DNA of 64,000 nt, taken from contig NZ_CP053382.1 in assembly GCF_014931605.1 (NCBI RefSeq), positions 4,278,001 through 4,342,000 of the forward strand. The letters are read 5' to 3'. The first letter of the stretch is position 1; every line of letters starts with the position of its first letter. The notes beneath the pieces are model-generated. The model was not told where the DNA came from. It did no database searches and worked only from the letters and a program-made list of their open reading frames with translations. Below, piece after piece: positions 27,261-36,784 of this stretch. A program made the position numbers and the translations under genes. The stretch is from Halomonas sp. MCCC 1A13316 (GTDB lineage Bacteria; Pseudomonadota; Gammaproteobacteria; Pseudomonadales; Halomonadaceae).

Positions 27261-29330
27261 TTACCGGTCGCGCTGGCTCAGCTTGAAGCCGCCCACCACT
27301 TGGGCCAGACGGTCCGCCTGTTCGCTCAGCTGCTCGGCGGCGGTGGTCGACTCCTCCACCAACGCCGCGTTCTGCTGAGTCATGCGGTCGAGGTCGGCTA
27401 CCGCCACGCTGACCTGGCCGATACCGTCGCTCTGCTCGCCGGCAGCCATGCTGATCTCACCGAGCATGTTGGCCACCCGGTTCACGCTGGCCATCAGCTC
27501 GCCCATGCTCTCTCCGGCGCGGCCCACCAGCTCGGTGCCGGTGGCGACACGCTGGGTCGAGGCGTCGATCAGCGCGCGTATGTCGCGCGAGGCTTCGGCG
27601 CTGCGGGTGGCGAGTTGACGCACCTCGCCGGCCACCACGGCGAAGCCGCGTCCATGCTCGCCGGCTCTTGCCGCCTCGACCGAGGCATTGAGCGCCAATA
27701 GGTTGGTCTGGAAGGCGATGCCGTCGATGACCTTGACGATCTCTCCAATCTTCTCCGACGAACGGCTGATCTCGTCCATGGTCTCCACCACCTGACCGAC
27801 CGTCTCGCCCGAGCGCTGAGCCACCTCGGCGGCCGACTTCGACAGGCCGTTGGCCTCGCGCGAGGAGGCCGAGGTGTGCTCCACGGTGGATGAGATTTCC
27901 TCCATCGAGGCCGAGGTCTGCTGCAGGCTGGCGGCAGCCTGCTCGGTACGCCGAGAGAGATCCTCTCCACCGCTGGCGATCTCGCTGGCCGCCATGCGCA
28001 CCGACTCGCTGCTGTCGCGCACGTCGAGCAGCACGTCATGGATCTTGTCGACGAAGGCATTGAACTGGGTGGCAAGCGCAGCGCTCTCGTCGCGCCCGCG
28101 CACCGGCAGCCGCTGGGTCAGGTCACCGTTGCCGGTGGCGATCTCGCTCATGCGCTCGGCCAGCAGGCGCAGCGGGCGCGAGACCCGGGTCCCGACCCAC
28201 CACAGTGCCGCGAGCCCCAGGGCCGCCAGCAACAGGCCGACCAGCGCCATGCCCAGGGTGTCGGCGCGACGCTGCTCACCCAGCACCTCCTGCAGCGCTG
28301 CCAACTCGGCCATCACGGCTTCCTCGGGCAGGCGGATCAGCAGTGTCCAGGGCGACTCGCTCTCACCGATGGTGAATGGCTGGTAGCGCTCCAGCATGCC
28401 CTCCCGCACCTGGCTCACGCTGGTATTCTCCGTTCGCGCCCGATCGATGGCGCCGAGCGCCTCGGCATCGAACGCCTCGCTCGCCGCAGCACCGAGCCGA
28501 CCGTCATCGACAGTGTGGGCCACCAAGCCTCCCCGCCCCGCGATCAGCGCCATCTCACCCGCGCCGCCATAGAGTGACTGGCTGGCCTCGAGCAGCAGTT
28601 CCTGAATGAAATCGAGCGCCAGATCGACCCCGGCGACACCGCGAAATTCGCCGTCGACCAGGATCGGCACGTTGAACGAGGTGACCAGCAGCGTCTCGTC
28701 GCCATACTCATAGGGCGCCGGGTCGATGATGCAGGGGGCAAGCGTCTCGCGGGGGCAGAGGTAGTACTCGCCTTCGCGTACGCCGCTGGCGAGTGGCGTA
28801 GTGCTCTCCATGGTCTCGCCCAGCGGCAGCACCTCGACGTCGCCATCCCCGGTGCGATACCACCAGGGCATGAAGCGCCCGCTGCCATCGTAGCCTTCGC
28901 TTTCGCCAAGTTCGGCATACAGGGCATCACGCCCGAAGGCATCGGGCTGCCAGCCGATGAAGGCATCCAGCAGCGAAGGATTCTCGACCACCGTCTGACG
29001 CACCAGGTTGGAGAGCTCGCGCCGGCTCAGGGAGAGGGCGCGCCGGCCGCTGGCGTCCTGCTGGCCCATCAATGCGTTGGTGTCGGCCAGTTGGGTGGCC
29101 AGCGTCAGCGCATGCTCGAGCTCGCGCTGGATACGCCCGGCCTCGGCAGTGGCCAGCACCGCCAGGCGTTCATCGACGGCCCCCTCGAGCAGCTCGCGGG
29201 TATGGGACTCGACGGTCTGTTGGGTACGCGCCGAGGAGAACAGGCCGTAGACCACCAAGGCCACGACCACGGCCAACAGGCAGGGGCCGGCCAGCAGGAC
29301 CACGAACTGGCGGATCGATCTGAGATGCAT
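27261..29330 (-). CDS. Methyl-accepting chemotaxis protein with dCache-type sensor
   Basis: A 689-aa chemoreceptor. One helix at about 8-30 is followed by a periplasmic dCache-like domain (about 35-325, with [31 protein letters not shown] in its centre), a second helix at about 350-370, a HAMP domain and a methyl-accepting cytoplasmic rod. The signalling tip is intact ([42 protein letters not shown] in order). It ends [10 protein letters not shown], without a CheR-docking pentapeptide. The start at 29330 gives a compact N-terminus; 29393 is an alternative. No che genes are nearby. The ligand is unknown; dCache receptors often bind amino acids or amines. Confidence 0.88.
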   Translation of the reverse strand: MHLRSIRQFVVLLAGPCLLAVVVALVVYGLFSSARTQQTVESHTRELLEGAVDERLAVLATAEAGRIQRELEHALTLATQLADTNALMGQQDASGRRALSLSRRELSNLVRQTVVENPSLLDAFIGWQPDAFGRDALYAELGESEGYDGSGRFMPWWYRTGDGDVEVLPLGETMESTTPLASGVREGEYYLCPRETLAPCIIDPAPYEYGDETLLVTSFNVPILVDGEFRGVAGVDLALDFIQELLLEASQSLYGGAGEMALIAGRGGLVAHTVDDGRLGAAASEAFDAEALGAIDRARTENTSVSQVREGMLERYQPFTIGESESPWTLLIRLPEEAVMAELAALQEVLGEQRRADTLGMALVGLLLAALGLAALWWVGTRVSRPLRLLAERMSEIATGNGDLTQRLPVRGRDESAALATQFNAFVDKIHDVLLDVRDSSESVRMAASEIASGGEDLSRRTEQAAASLQQTSASMEEISSTVEHTSASSREANGLSKSAAEVAQRSGETVGQVVETMDEISRSSEKIGEIVKVIDGIAFQTNLLALNASVEAARAGEHGRGFAVVAGEVRQLATRSAEASRDIRALIDASTQRVATGTELVGRAGESMGELMASVNRVANMLGEISMAAGEQSDGIGQVSVAVADLDRMTQQNAALVEESTTAAEQLSEQADRLAQVVGGFKLSQRDR

Positions 29331-29453
29331 GTGGGCGTTCTCGCTGATGTTGGAAGCAGTTGGCAGCGAAGAAAACTTCGCATCCATGGCCACTCTATCG
29401 GCAAGAACGCGCCTATCTTGAGACGAAAGTTTGAGATGAAAGACGCAATGTGG

Positions 29454-29882
29454 TCAGCGCATATCGCTGACGGCCTCCTGAATATCGTTCAGCGGCGCCT
29501 TGGACAGATCCTTGTCCAAGGTATGAATGATCAGCTTGCTGCTCGGTCCGTCGAGCTTGTCGCGCAGCACGCCCAGGAAGCGTGGCGGGGCGACCAGGAT
29601 AAGCTTGTCCATGCTGTTGTCGACCCGAGCCTTGTAGATGCGCTCGGCGACCTGCTTGGCGAATATCTCCGCCTCATGATCCAGGGCCACGCTGTCGCCG
29701 CGACTGGATCGCCGGGTGTGGGAGGTCGACTCGTCGACGCTGCCCGTGGCACCGGTGACCAAATCTCCCTCGTGCAGCCGCCCTTCGGCGTGCACCAGGC
29801 TCTCCTTCTCCTCCAGCTTGAGCGCATCGCGCGTGAATACGCGCGCCCGTGCCGCATCGGCCACCACGATATACGTTGTCAT
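29454..29882 (-). CDS. Host-attachment-family protein (PF10116 type)
   Basis: A 142-aa cytosolic protein beginning MTTYIVVADAARARVFT, the N-terminal pattern of the family named after a Rhizobium attachment protein. The C-terminal LILVAPPRFLGVLRDKLD is also typical and recalls eRF1-like or ribosome-associated folds. No attachment role is implied here. The ATG at 29882 has AAGGAGAGG upstream; the longer frame to 29921 is not needed. It lies alone between the chemoreceptor and phn genes. Confidence 0.8.
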   Translation of the reverse strand: MTTYIVVADAARARVFTRDALKLEEKESLVHAEGRLHEGDLVTGATGSVDESTSHTRRSSRGDSVALDHEAEIFAKQVAERIYKARVDNSMDKLILVAPPRFLGVLRDKLDGPSSKLIIHTLDKDLSKAPLNDIQEAVSDMR

Positions 29883-29977
29883 AGCCTCTCCTTGAGTCGG
29901 GTTGAAGGAAAAGTCCGCCATCCCGTTGCGGACTCTCTTTCCTCAACATGGCAACCAGACCCCTCAGGGTCAACTGA

Positions 29978-30787
29978 CTAGAGCACCTTGCTGCGCAGCA
30001 GACCGGTAACCGCCTCGCCGATAAGGACCAGCACGACGATGGCGATAAGGATGGTGGCCACGGTGGGCCAGGCAAAGGTATCGATGGCCCCTTGCAGGAT
30101 CACCCCGATGCCGCCTGCACCGACCAGGCCCAGCACCGTCGATTCGCGGATATTGATGTCCCAGCGCAGGATGACGATAGCGAAGAAGGCCGGCATGACC
30201 TGGGGCACGATGGCATAGGCAATCACTTTGGCCTTGGAGGCGCCGGTGGCCTCCATCGCCTCCACCGGACGGCGATCGATCTCTTCGATCGCTTCGCCCA
30301 TCAACTTGCCGATGAAACCCACCGAGCGAAACATGATGGCGAGTATGCCCGCCAGCACCCCCGGGCCGAAGATCGCCACGAACAGCAGCGCCCAGATGAT
30401 GGTGTTCACCGAACGGCTGGCGACCAGGATGAAGCGCCCCAACCACAGGCAGGCGCGATTGGGAGTGGTATTCTGCGCGGCGATGTAGGAGACCGGCAGG
30501 GCAATGAAGATCGTCAGCGCGGTGGCCAGCGTGGCGATATGCACCGTCTCGAGCAGCGCATTGACGATCGCCGCCAGCCGCGAGGGATCGGGCGGCCACA
30601 TGCGCGCCCCGAGGCTCGAAATCTGGTTGGGCGCGTCCCATACCCAAGGCCAGAAGATGTCGATGTCGCGTACCGCCCAGTAGACCACCATCAGGGTGAT
30701 CAGCAGCACGGCGTAGCGGATCAGGCGCTGCTTGCGGTCATAGCGCCGCCACACGCGGTCGGCCAAGGCTCCGGCATGATCTACCAT
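29978..30787 (-). CDS. phnE: Phosphonate/phosphite ABC transporter permease 2
   Basis: A 269-aa permease with about six helices. The EAA-type coupling loop reads EAMEATGASKAKVIAYAIVPQVMPAFF (about 163-189), preceded by GKLMGEAIEEIDRRPV, typical of PhnE. It is the last gene of phnD-phnC-phnE-phnE and overlaps its paralogue by 7 bp. The two permeases probably form a heterodimer. Confidence 0.9.
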   Translation of the reverse strand: MVDHAGALADRVWRRYDRKQRLIRYAVLLITLMVVYWAVRDIDIFWPWVWDAPNQISSLGARMWPPDPSRLAAIVNALLETVHIATLATALTIFIALPVSYIAAQNTTPNRACLWLGRFILVASRSVNTIIWALLFVAIFGPGVLAGILAIMFRSVGFIGKLMGEAIEEIDRRPVEAMEATGASKAKVIAYAIVPQVMPAFFAIVILRWDINIRESTVLGLVGAGGIGVILQGAIDTFAWPTVATILIAIVVLVLIGEAVTGLLRSKVL

Positions 30788-31590
30788 ATCTTCTTCCTCA
30801 CCCAGCCGCTGATGCCTTCACTGATCAGGATCACGGCGATGATCGTGAGCAGGATGGCAAAGGCGAAATCGTAGTCGTAGCGGCCGAAGGCATTCATCAG
30901 CGTGCCGCCGATGCCTCCGGCGCCGACGATGCCGACTACTGCCGAAGCTCGCAGGTTGCTGTCGAGCTGGTACATGGAGAGCCCCACCTGACGCGGCAGG
31001 ATCTGCGGGAACACGGCGTAGACCAGGGTGGCGAGGTAGCCCGCCCCGGCGGCCTTCATCGCCTCGACCTGGCCCCAGTCGATCTCCTCGATCTCTTCCG
31101 CCAGTAGCTTGCCGACGAAGCCGATCGAGTAGATCGTCAGTGTGAGGATCCCCGCCAGAGGACCGAAACCCACCGCGGCGACGAACAGGATGGCGACGAT
31201 CACCGGATGAAAGCTGCGCGAGACGATGATCACCGCACGCCCGAGCACGTAGATGGGCTTGGGTGCGACGTTCCTGGCGGCCATCACGGCGAAGGGAATC
31301 GACAGCGCCACGCCTAGCAGGGTGGCCAGGATGGCAATCTGAAAGCTCTCCTTGAAACCTGTGAGCAGAAGCTCGCTGCGCTCGAAGCTGGGCGGAAAGC
31401 CGCCGCCGAAGATGCGCGCCGCCCGCGGCAGGCCCTCGCTGATTCGCTCCCAGTTGAACGGCAGCGAACCGAAGGCCCAGATCAGATAAACCACCACCAC
31501 CAGCCACAGCCCGTAGCGCAGCACCGGGTTAGCGATGAAGGGTGGCTTGCGCCAGGTGTGCGGCACGCCGCCCGGATCAGGTCGAGTCAT
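30781..31590 (-). CDS. phnE: Phosphonate/phosphite ABC transporter permease 1
   Basis: A 269-aa PhnE-type permease. The coupling loop EAMKAAGAGYLATLVYAVFPQILP and the preceding GKLLAEEIEEIDWGQV mirror the second permease. ATG 31590 is chosen because it overlaps the phnC stop by 14 bp; the open frame to 31704 lies inside phnC and is unsupported. Equal length and closely matching motifs show that the permeases arose by duplication. Confidence 0.9.
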   Translation of the reverse strand: MTRPDPGGVPHTWRKPPFIANPVLRYGLWLVVVVYLIWAFGSLPFNWERISEGLPRAARIFGGGFPPSFERSELLLTGFKESFQIAILATLLGVALSIPFAVMAARNVAPKPIYVLGRAVIIVSRSFHPVIVAILFVAAVGFGPLAGILTLTIYSIGFVGKLLAEEIEEIDWGQVEAMKAAGAGYLATLVYAVFPQILPRQVGLSMYQLDSNLRASAVVGIVGAGGIGGTLMNAFGRYDYDFAFAILLTIIAVILISEGISGWVRKKIW

Positions 31591-32383
31591 GCGCCACCCC
31601 TTGCGTCGAGCGGCCGGGCTCCTCGGTGATCTCGTCACCTGCCGCTTCGATGCCGCCGTAGATGGCGTCCAGCGCCTCCTTGTCGAAGTCGGCCGGCAGG
31701 CCATCGAAGATCATTTTCCCGTGACGCAGGCCAACGATGCGCTCAGTGTAGGCCTTGGCCTGGGCGACGTTGTGGATGTTGATCAAGACCGGCAGCGAGA
31801 GTTCGCTGGCCAGGCTCTGCAACAGTTTCATGATCTGCTCGGAGGTGCGCGGGTCGAGCGATGCCGTCGGCTCGTCGGCCAGCAGTATCTCGGGCTCCTG
31901 CATCAAGGCCCGTACCACACCGACGCGTTGGCGTTCGCCGCCCGAGAGTTCGTCGGCGCGCTTGTTGGCGTAGTGGGCGATGCCCACCCGCTCCATCAGT
32001 TGAAAGGCACGCTCGATATCGCTCTGGGGATAGCGTCGAGTCACCGCCTGGAACAGATTGACGTAGCCGAGCCGGCCGGCCAGCACGTTCTCCATCACCG
32101 TCAGCCGGTCGATCAGGTTAAAGCCCTGAAAGACCATGCCGATCTTGCGCCGGGCCCTGCGCAGCTCGCGCCCCCTGAGGTTGACCAGCTCGGTGCCGTT
32201 GAGCCTGATCGAACCCGAAGTAGGCTCCACCAGGCGGTTGATGCAGCGCAGCATGGTGCTCTTGCCGGCCCCGGAGGCGCCGACGATGGACACCACACTG
32301 CTGCCCTCTACCGCCAGGTCGAGCCCTTCCAGCACCGGCGCATCACGGCCGTAGCGCTTGACCAGTTTCGAAATTTCCAGCAT
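31577..32383 (-). CDS. phnC: Phosphonate/phosphite ABC transporter ATPase
   Basis: A 268-aa ABC ATPase. Walker A is GASGAGKST (about 35-43), signature LSGGERQRVGVVRAL (about 146-160), Walker B ILLADEPTASLD, with a switch His in INIHNVAQAKAY. The pattern GMVFQGFNLIDRLTVMENVLAGRLG is typical of PhnC. It lies between phnD and phnE and overlaps phnE by 14 bp. Confidence 0.93.
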   Translation of the reverse strand: MLEISKLVKRYGRDAPVLEGLDLAVEGSSVVSIVGASGAGKSTMLRCINRLVEPTSGSIRLNGTELVNLRGRELRRARRKIGMVFQGFNLIDRLTVMENVLAGRLGYVNLFQAVTRRYPQSDIERAFQLMERVGIAHYANKRADELSGGERQRVGVVRALMQEPEILLADEPTASLDPRTSEQIMKLLQSLASELSLPVLINIHNVAQAKAYTERIVGLRHGKMIFDGLPADFDKEALDAIYGGIEAAGDEITEEPGRSTQGVAHDST

Positions 32384-32411
32384 TCCATCCCCTCATCCAG
32401 TACACGGAGAG

Positions 32412-32438
32412 CGTTCCCCCGGCCTCGCCGGGGGAACG
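32412..32438 (-). terminator. 12-bp hairpin between phnD and phnC
   Basis: CGTTCCCCCGGC (32412-32423) pairs perfectly with GCCGGGGGAACG (32427-32438), loop CTC. It sits just after the phnD stop and has no U-tract, so it more likely protects phnD mRNA or attenuates than ends transcription. Confidence 0.6.
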
Positions 32439-32442
32439 AGGC

Positions 32443-33456
32443 TCACTCCTGATCCAGGTTCTCGGGGGTGTACTCGACCCCGTTGGCATCCTGGATAGTA
32501 CGGATGACCTTCCAGTGCTCCTGATAGTTGATGGGGATGAATTTCTCGACGCCCTCGAACTCCTCGCCCAGTTCGGTACCCGCAAATTCGAAGCTGAAGA
32601 AAGCCTCCTCGATCTTGTCGACCAGATCGGGATGCAGGTTGTGGGCATAGGTGTATGAAGTGGTGGGGAAACGATCCGACTCGAAGATCAGGCGCACCTC
32701 CTCCGGGTCGTAGAGACCTCGCGCGGCCATGCGCTCGACCACCTCCGAGGCCACCGGAGCGGCGTCGTAGTCGCGGGCGACCACGCCCAGCATCGATTGG
32801 TCGTGACTGCCCGAGTAGATCACCTCGTAATCCTCGTCGGGCACGACGCCCATCTCGGGGAACAGGGCACGCGGCGCCTGGTTGCCGGAGTTGGAAGTCG
32901 GCGAAGTGTGAGCGATACGCTTGCCCTTGAGATCCTCCATCTCATCGATGTCGGAGTCGACGTGGGTGTAAACCTGCAGGGTATAGCCGAATTGACCGTC
33001 GTCGGAGCCCATCAGGGCAAAGGGCACCGCACCGGCCAGGTTGACGGCAAACGGCGTCGGGCCGGTGGAGAAGCCGGCGATGTGCAGCCGACCGCTGCGC
33101 ATGGCCTCGACCTGGGCCGAATTGGACTGCACGGCGAAGAAGCGAACGTCGCGACCGGTGACCTCCTGCAGGTGGTCGATGAAGGGCTGCCAGATATCGG
33201 AGTAGATAGCCGGATCCTCGACCGGGGTATAGGCGAAGATCAGCGTATCGGGATTGACCCATTCGGATTCGTCGTCGGGGCGATCGGCCACCATATCGCC
33301 ATCTTCGTCACAATAGAGGTCCGCCAGATCGCCTCGCTGGCAGTCGGCCTGGGCCTGGGCCTGGGCTTGCGCTGACATCACCAGGGCCAGCGGCAGCAGC
33401 GAGGAGAGGGCCAGGGTGGCGAAGGAGGTACGACCGAACGTCTTTGATATTGTCAT
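32443..33456 (-). CDS. phnD: Phosphonate/phosphite-binding periplasmic protein
   Basis: A 337-aa solute receptor. The signal peptide ends in a curious Gln-Ala repeat (AQAQAQAQA, about 29-37). The mature domain contains FAYTPVEDPAIYSDIWQPF, the anion-binding SGRLHIAGFSTGPTPFAVN and HTSPTSNSGNQAPRALFPEMG, the PhnD pattern. The CRRGD-like cysteines near the mature N-terminus are unusual. Start 33456 gives a normal signal peptide; 33483 is possible. No C-P lyase, phosphonatase or ptxD gene is in the window, so the true ligand (phosphonate, phosphite or methylphosphonate) is open. Confidence 0.87.
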   Translation of the reverse strand: MTISKTFGRTSFATLALSSLLPLALVMSAQAQAQAQADCQRGDLADLYCDEDGDMVADRPDDESEWVNPDTLIFAYTPVEDPAIYSDIWQPFIDHLQEVTGRDVRFFAVQSNSAQVEAMRSGRLHIAGFSTGPTPFAVNLAGAVPFALMGSDDGQFGYTLQVYTHVDSDIDEMEDLKGKRIAHTSPTSNSGNQAPRALFPEMGVVPDEDYEVIYSGSHDQSMLGVVARDYDAAPVASEVVERMAARGLYDPEEVRLIFESDRFPTTSYTYAHNLHPDLVDKIEEAFFSFEFAGTELGEEFEGVEKFIPINYQEHWKVIRTIQDANGVEYTPENLDQE

Positions 33457-33615
33457 TGGCGTGTCTCTCTGTATCACTGTCATTATGTTGTTTTTAAGGG
33501 ATGGCGAGGGCGAGGACACCCAGAAAAACCGCTCATCCTGCTCGAAAGCGAACACGAAAAAACCTGCATGATCGCAAACGAAACTAACCCACAATCTAGG
33601 TAGTATGACAAGACG

Positions 33616-34206
33616 ATGTCAATCCGATTTCACTCCGCCTCGGGCCGCTACCGCAACCGTTACCTGCTGATGCGACATGGCCATAGCCAAGCCAATGCCC
33701 GACGCCTGATCATCAGTACCCCTGCCCGGGGTCTGGCGGACTTCGGTCTTTCCGAGCAGGGCGAAGCGCAGCTGGAAACACTGCTCGCCGGCTGGCACTG
33801 GCCGGCACCGACCCGCATCTTGCATTCGGATTTCCTGCGTACCACGGAAACCGCCCAGCGAGTGGCCGCTCACTTCGGCCTCGAGCTGCAGCCCGAGCCG
33901 CGCTTGCGTGAACGCGACTTCGGTGACTTCGAGGGCCTGGCCGACAGCCACTACGAGAACGTCTGGGCGCACGACGCTCGCGACCCCGAACATCGCGAAT
34001 ACGGCGTCGAAAGCGTGGCCAGCGTGGCTGCCCGCATGCAGGGCGTGATCGCCTCGCTGGAGCTCGCACTGCGTGACGAAACCGTGCTGCTGGTGAGCCA
34101 CGGCGATCCGCTGCAGATCATGCTGACCGCCCTGGAGGGTCGCCTGCTGACGGAGCATCGCGGACGCGAAGCGCTGCTTCCGGCCAGCATCACTGTGCTC
34201 GACTGA
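33616..34206 (+). CDS. Histidine phosphatase family protein
   Basis: A 196-aa phosphoglycerate-mutase-like protein. The catalytic RHG is in LLMRHGHSQAN (about 17-27); the second Arg lies in DFLRTTETAQ, the acid in LRERDFGDFEGL, and the second His in LLVSHGDPLQIM. All catalytic positions are intact, so it is an active phosphatase; the substrate is unknown. It is divergent from phnD across 159 bp. Confidence 0.85.
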   Translation: MSIRFHSASGRYRNRYLLMRHGHSQANARRLIISTPARGLADFGLSEQGEAQLETLLAGWHWPAPTRILHSDFLRTTETAQRVAAHFGLELQPEPRLRERDFGDFEGLADSHYENVWAHDARDPEHREYGVESVASVAARMQGVIASLELALRDETVLLVSHGDPLQIMLTALEGRLLTEHRGREALLPASITVLD

Positions 34207-34319
34207 GCGAGTGGCCCAAGGTAACGGCTGACGCTCATCGCAATCTGGGTTAGCATCGAATCGCCGGCAGGGATGTCGGCCAGTTCATCGTCGTGCGATG
34301 CATCTACGGGAGGAGCCCG

Positions 34320-34748
34320 ATGCGACAGTTCCTGTTTCCCCGCCGCCCGATGTCCCGCGGCGTCCTGCTCTTCAGCCATTTCGTGCTGCAGCTCGGCCTG
34401 CTGGCAAGCGCCGCACTGTGGCTGCTGCCACGCAGCCCCTGGTTCAGTACCCTCGACTGGGGCCAGGCCTGGCCCACTCTGGCGCTGGGCGCCGCACTCT
34501 GGCTGGCCGCGACCTTGGGCTTGCGGCTGCTCGTCGAGCTCTGCCTGCTTCCGCATCATGTGGGCAACCGGGTCGGCTTTACCCCCGGCGACATGGTCAC
34601 CCGCTCGTTCGAGCGCCGCCCGGCCGTGCACGACAACCAGGCGGCCTGGACCAGCGAGGCACGCCCGGTGGAAACCGAACCCAGCGTGCTCGGCAACGCT
34701 CGCGTGACCCGCCCCGCCGAGCCCCTCAAGCCCCACGGAAGCGTCTAG
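34320..34748 (+). CDS. Small two-helix membrane protein, unknown function
   Basis: A 142-aa protein not assigned to a family. Two hydrophobic helices are at about 15-36 and 52-72, followed by RLLVELCLLPHHVG and a polar C-terminal tail of about 60 residues rich in Pro, Glu and Arg. GGGAGGAG precedes the ATG, good evidence that the frame is real. It sits 113 bp downstream of the phosphatase gene and could be co-transcribed with it. Confidence 0.65.
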   Translation: MRQFLFPRRPMSRGVLLFSHFVLQLGLLASAALWLLPRSPWFSTLDWGQAWPTLALGAALWLAATLGLRLLVELCLLPHHVGNRVGFTPGDMVTRSFERRPAVHDNQAAWTSEARPVETEPSVLGNARVTRPAEPLKPHGSV

Positions 34749-34784
34749 CCGCTTCCATGGCGGCTTAGTCCATACGCCAGGCAT

Positions 34785-34859
34785 TTGCGCTATGTCCGAA
34801 CCACAGCGTCCGGTGTGCTTGGCGGCATAGCGCACCTGATCGGCTGAGCGATCGACGAT
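34785..34859 (-). pseudogene. Possible remnant of a GGDEF-domain gene
   Basis: In one minus-strand frame the sequence reads VDRSADQVRYAAKHTGRC, close to the C-terminal end of diguanylate cyclase domains (typically RADQALYRAKHAGRN). Only about 25 residues are recognisable, with no start and no upstream GGDEF motif, so it would be a decayed fragment in the intergenic space next to aapP. The resemblance is short and could be chance. Confidence 0.35.
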
Positions 34860-34860
34860 A

Positions 34861-34886
34861 CGCCGCCGGGCACGGGCCCGGCGGCG
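34861..34886. terminator. 11-bp hairpin after aapP
   Basis: CGCCGCCGGGC (34861-34871) pairs perfectly with GCCCGGCGGCG (34876-34886), loop ACGG, eight bases beyond the aapP stop. There is no U-tract. Confidence 0.55.
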
Positions 34887-34893
34887 GCCTCCC

Positions 34894-35661
<768 letters not shown>

Positions 35662-35673
35662 TGTTCTCGTTCC

Positions 35674-36774
35674 TCACCGCTTGTGGCCGGTATGCAGTTT
35701 TCTTTCCAAGTACTGGCTGTAGCGCGACATGCTGAAACAGAAGATCCAGAACATGAACGCGGCGAACACGTAGCCCTCCAAGGAGAAGCCCAGCCAGCGG
35801 GAGTCCGACAATGCCGCCTGCACGATGCCCAGCAGGTCGAAAAGCCCAATGATCATGACCAGGGTGGTGTCCTTGAACAGCGAGATGAAGGTGTTGACGA
35901 TACCGGGGATCATCATCTTCAGCGCCTGGGGCAGCACGATCAGGCCCATGCGCATCCAGTAGCTCATGCCCAGCGCCGCCGCTGCCTCCTCCTGACCACG
36001 AGGAATGGCCTGCAGCCCGCCGCGGATCACCTCGGCCATGTAGGCGCTCTGGAACAGGGTGATGCCGATGAAAGCCCGGATCAGGCGGTCGACGCTCACA
36101 CCGGCCGGCATGAACAGCGGCAGCATCACCGATGCCATGAACAGCACCGTGATCAGCGGCACGCCGCGCCAGAACTCGATGAACACCACGCAGAAGCTCT
36201 TGACGATGGGCATCTGCGAGCGCCGTCCCAGGGCCAGCAGGATACCGATCGGCAGCGCACCGACCATGCCCACCACGGCCAGCACCAGGGTCAGCATCAG
36301 GCCGCCCCAGCGATGGGTCGGCACCAGCGGCAGACCGAAATGGCCGCCATAGAGCATGAAGTAGGCGAATATGGGGAACGCCACCAGCACCGCCAACGCC
36401 ACCCAGCGCTTGAATGGCAGTCGCGGAATCGCCAGCCAAGCGATCAGGGCAGCGAAGGTGATGAACGTCACATCGACCCGCCAGATCTCTTCGCGAGGAT
36501 AGAGTCCGTAGATGAACTGGGTGAAACGGGCACTGACGAACACCCAGCAGGCCCCCTCGCGTGAACAGTCGTCACGGGTGGTGCCGATCCAGTCTGCATT
36601 GATGAAAGCCCACTGGATCGTTGGCGTCAGTAGCTGGTAGAGCAGGTAGAGGCCCAGCAGGGTGAAAAAGCTGTTCACCGGACCGCTGAACAGGTTGGCA
36701 CGCAACCAAGCCATTGGCCCCACGGTGCTCTTGGGCGCCGGACGCGCCTCGATCATCTTGTGTTGAATCGTCAT
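35674..36774 (-). CDS. aapM: General L-amino acid ABC transporter permease AapM
   Basis: A 366-aa permease, longer than simple HisMQ proteins because of an extra N-terminal domain, which is characteristic of AapM. Helices are spread over about 35-350. The HisMQ segment FWRGVPLITVLFMASVMLPLF (about 194-214) and the coupling loop GGLQAIPRGQEEAAAALGMSYWMRMGLIVLPQALKMMIPGIVN are intact. It is separated from aapQ by 10 bp. Confidence 0.93.
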   Translation of the reverse strand: MTIQHKMIEARPAPKSTVGPMAWLRANLFSGPVNSFFTLLGLYLLYQLLTPTIQWAFINADWIGTTRDDCSREGACWVFVSARFTQFIYGLYPREEIWRVDVTFITFAALIAWLAIPRLPFKRWVALAVLVAFPIFAYFMLYGGHFGLPLVPTHRWGGLMLTLVLAVVGMVGALPIGILLALGRRSQMPIVKSFCVVFIEFWRGVPLITVLFMASVMLPLFMPAGVSVDRLIRAFIGITLFQSAYMAEVIRGGLQAIPRGQEEAAAALGMSYWMRMGLIVLPQALKMMIPGIVNTFISLFKDTTLVMIIGLFDLLGIVQAALSDSRWLGFSLEGYVFAAFMFWIFCFSMSRYSQYLERKLHTGHKR

Positions 36775-36784
36775 GGCGCCTCTC

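Noticed and set aside
29454..29882. Phage or symbiosis function for the host-attachment-family protein
   Set aside because: The family name is historical. No phage, integrase or attachment genes are nearby.
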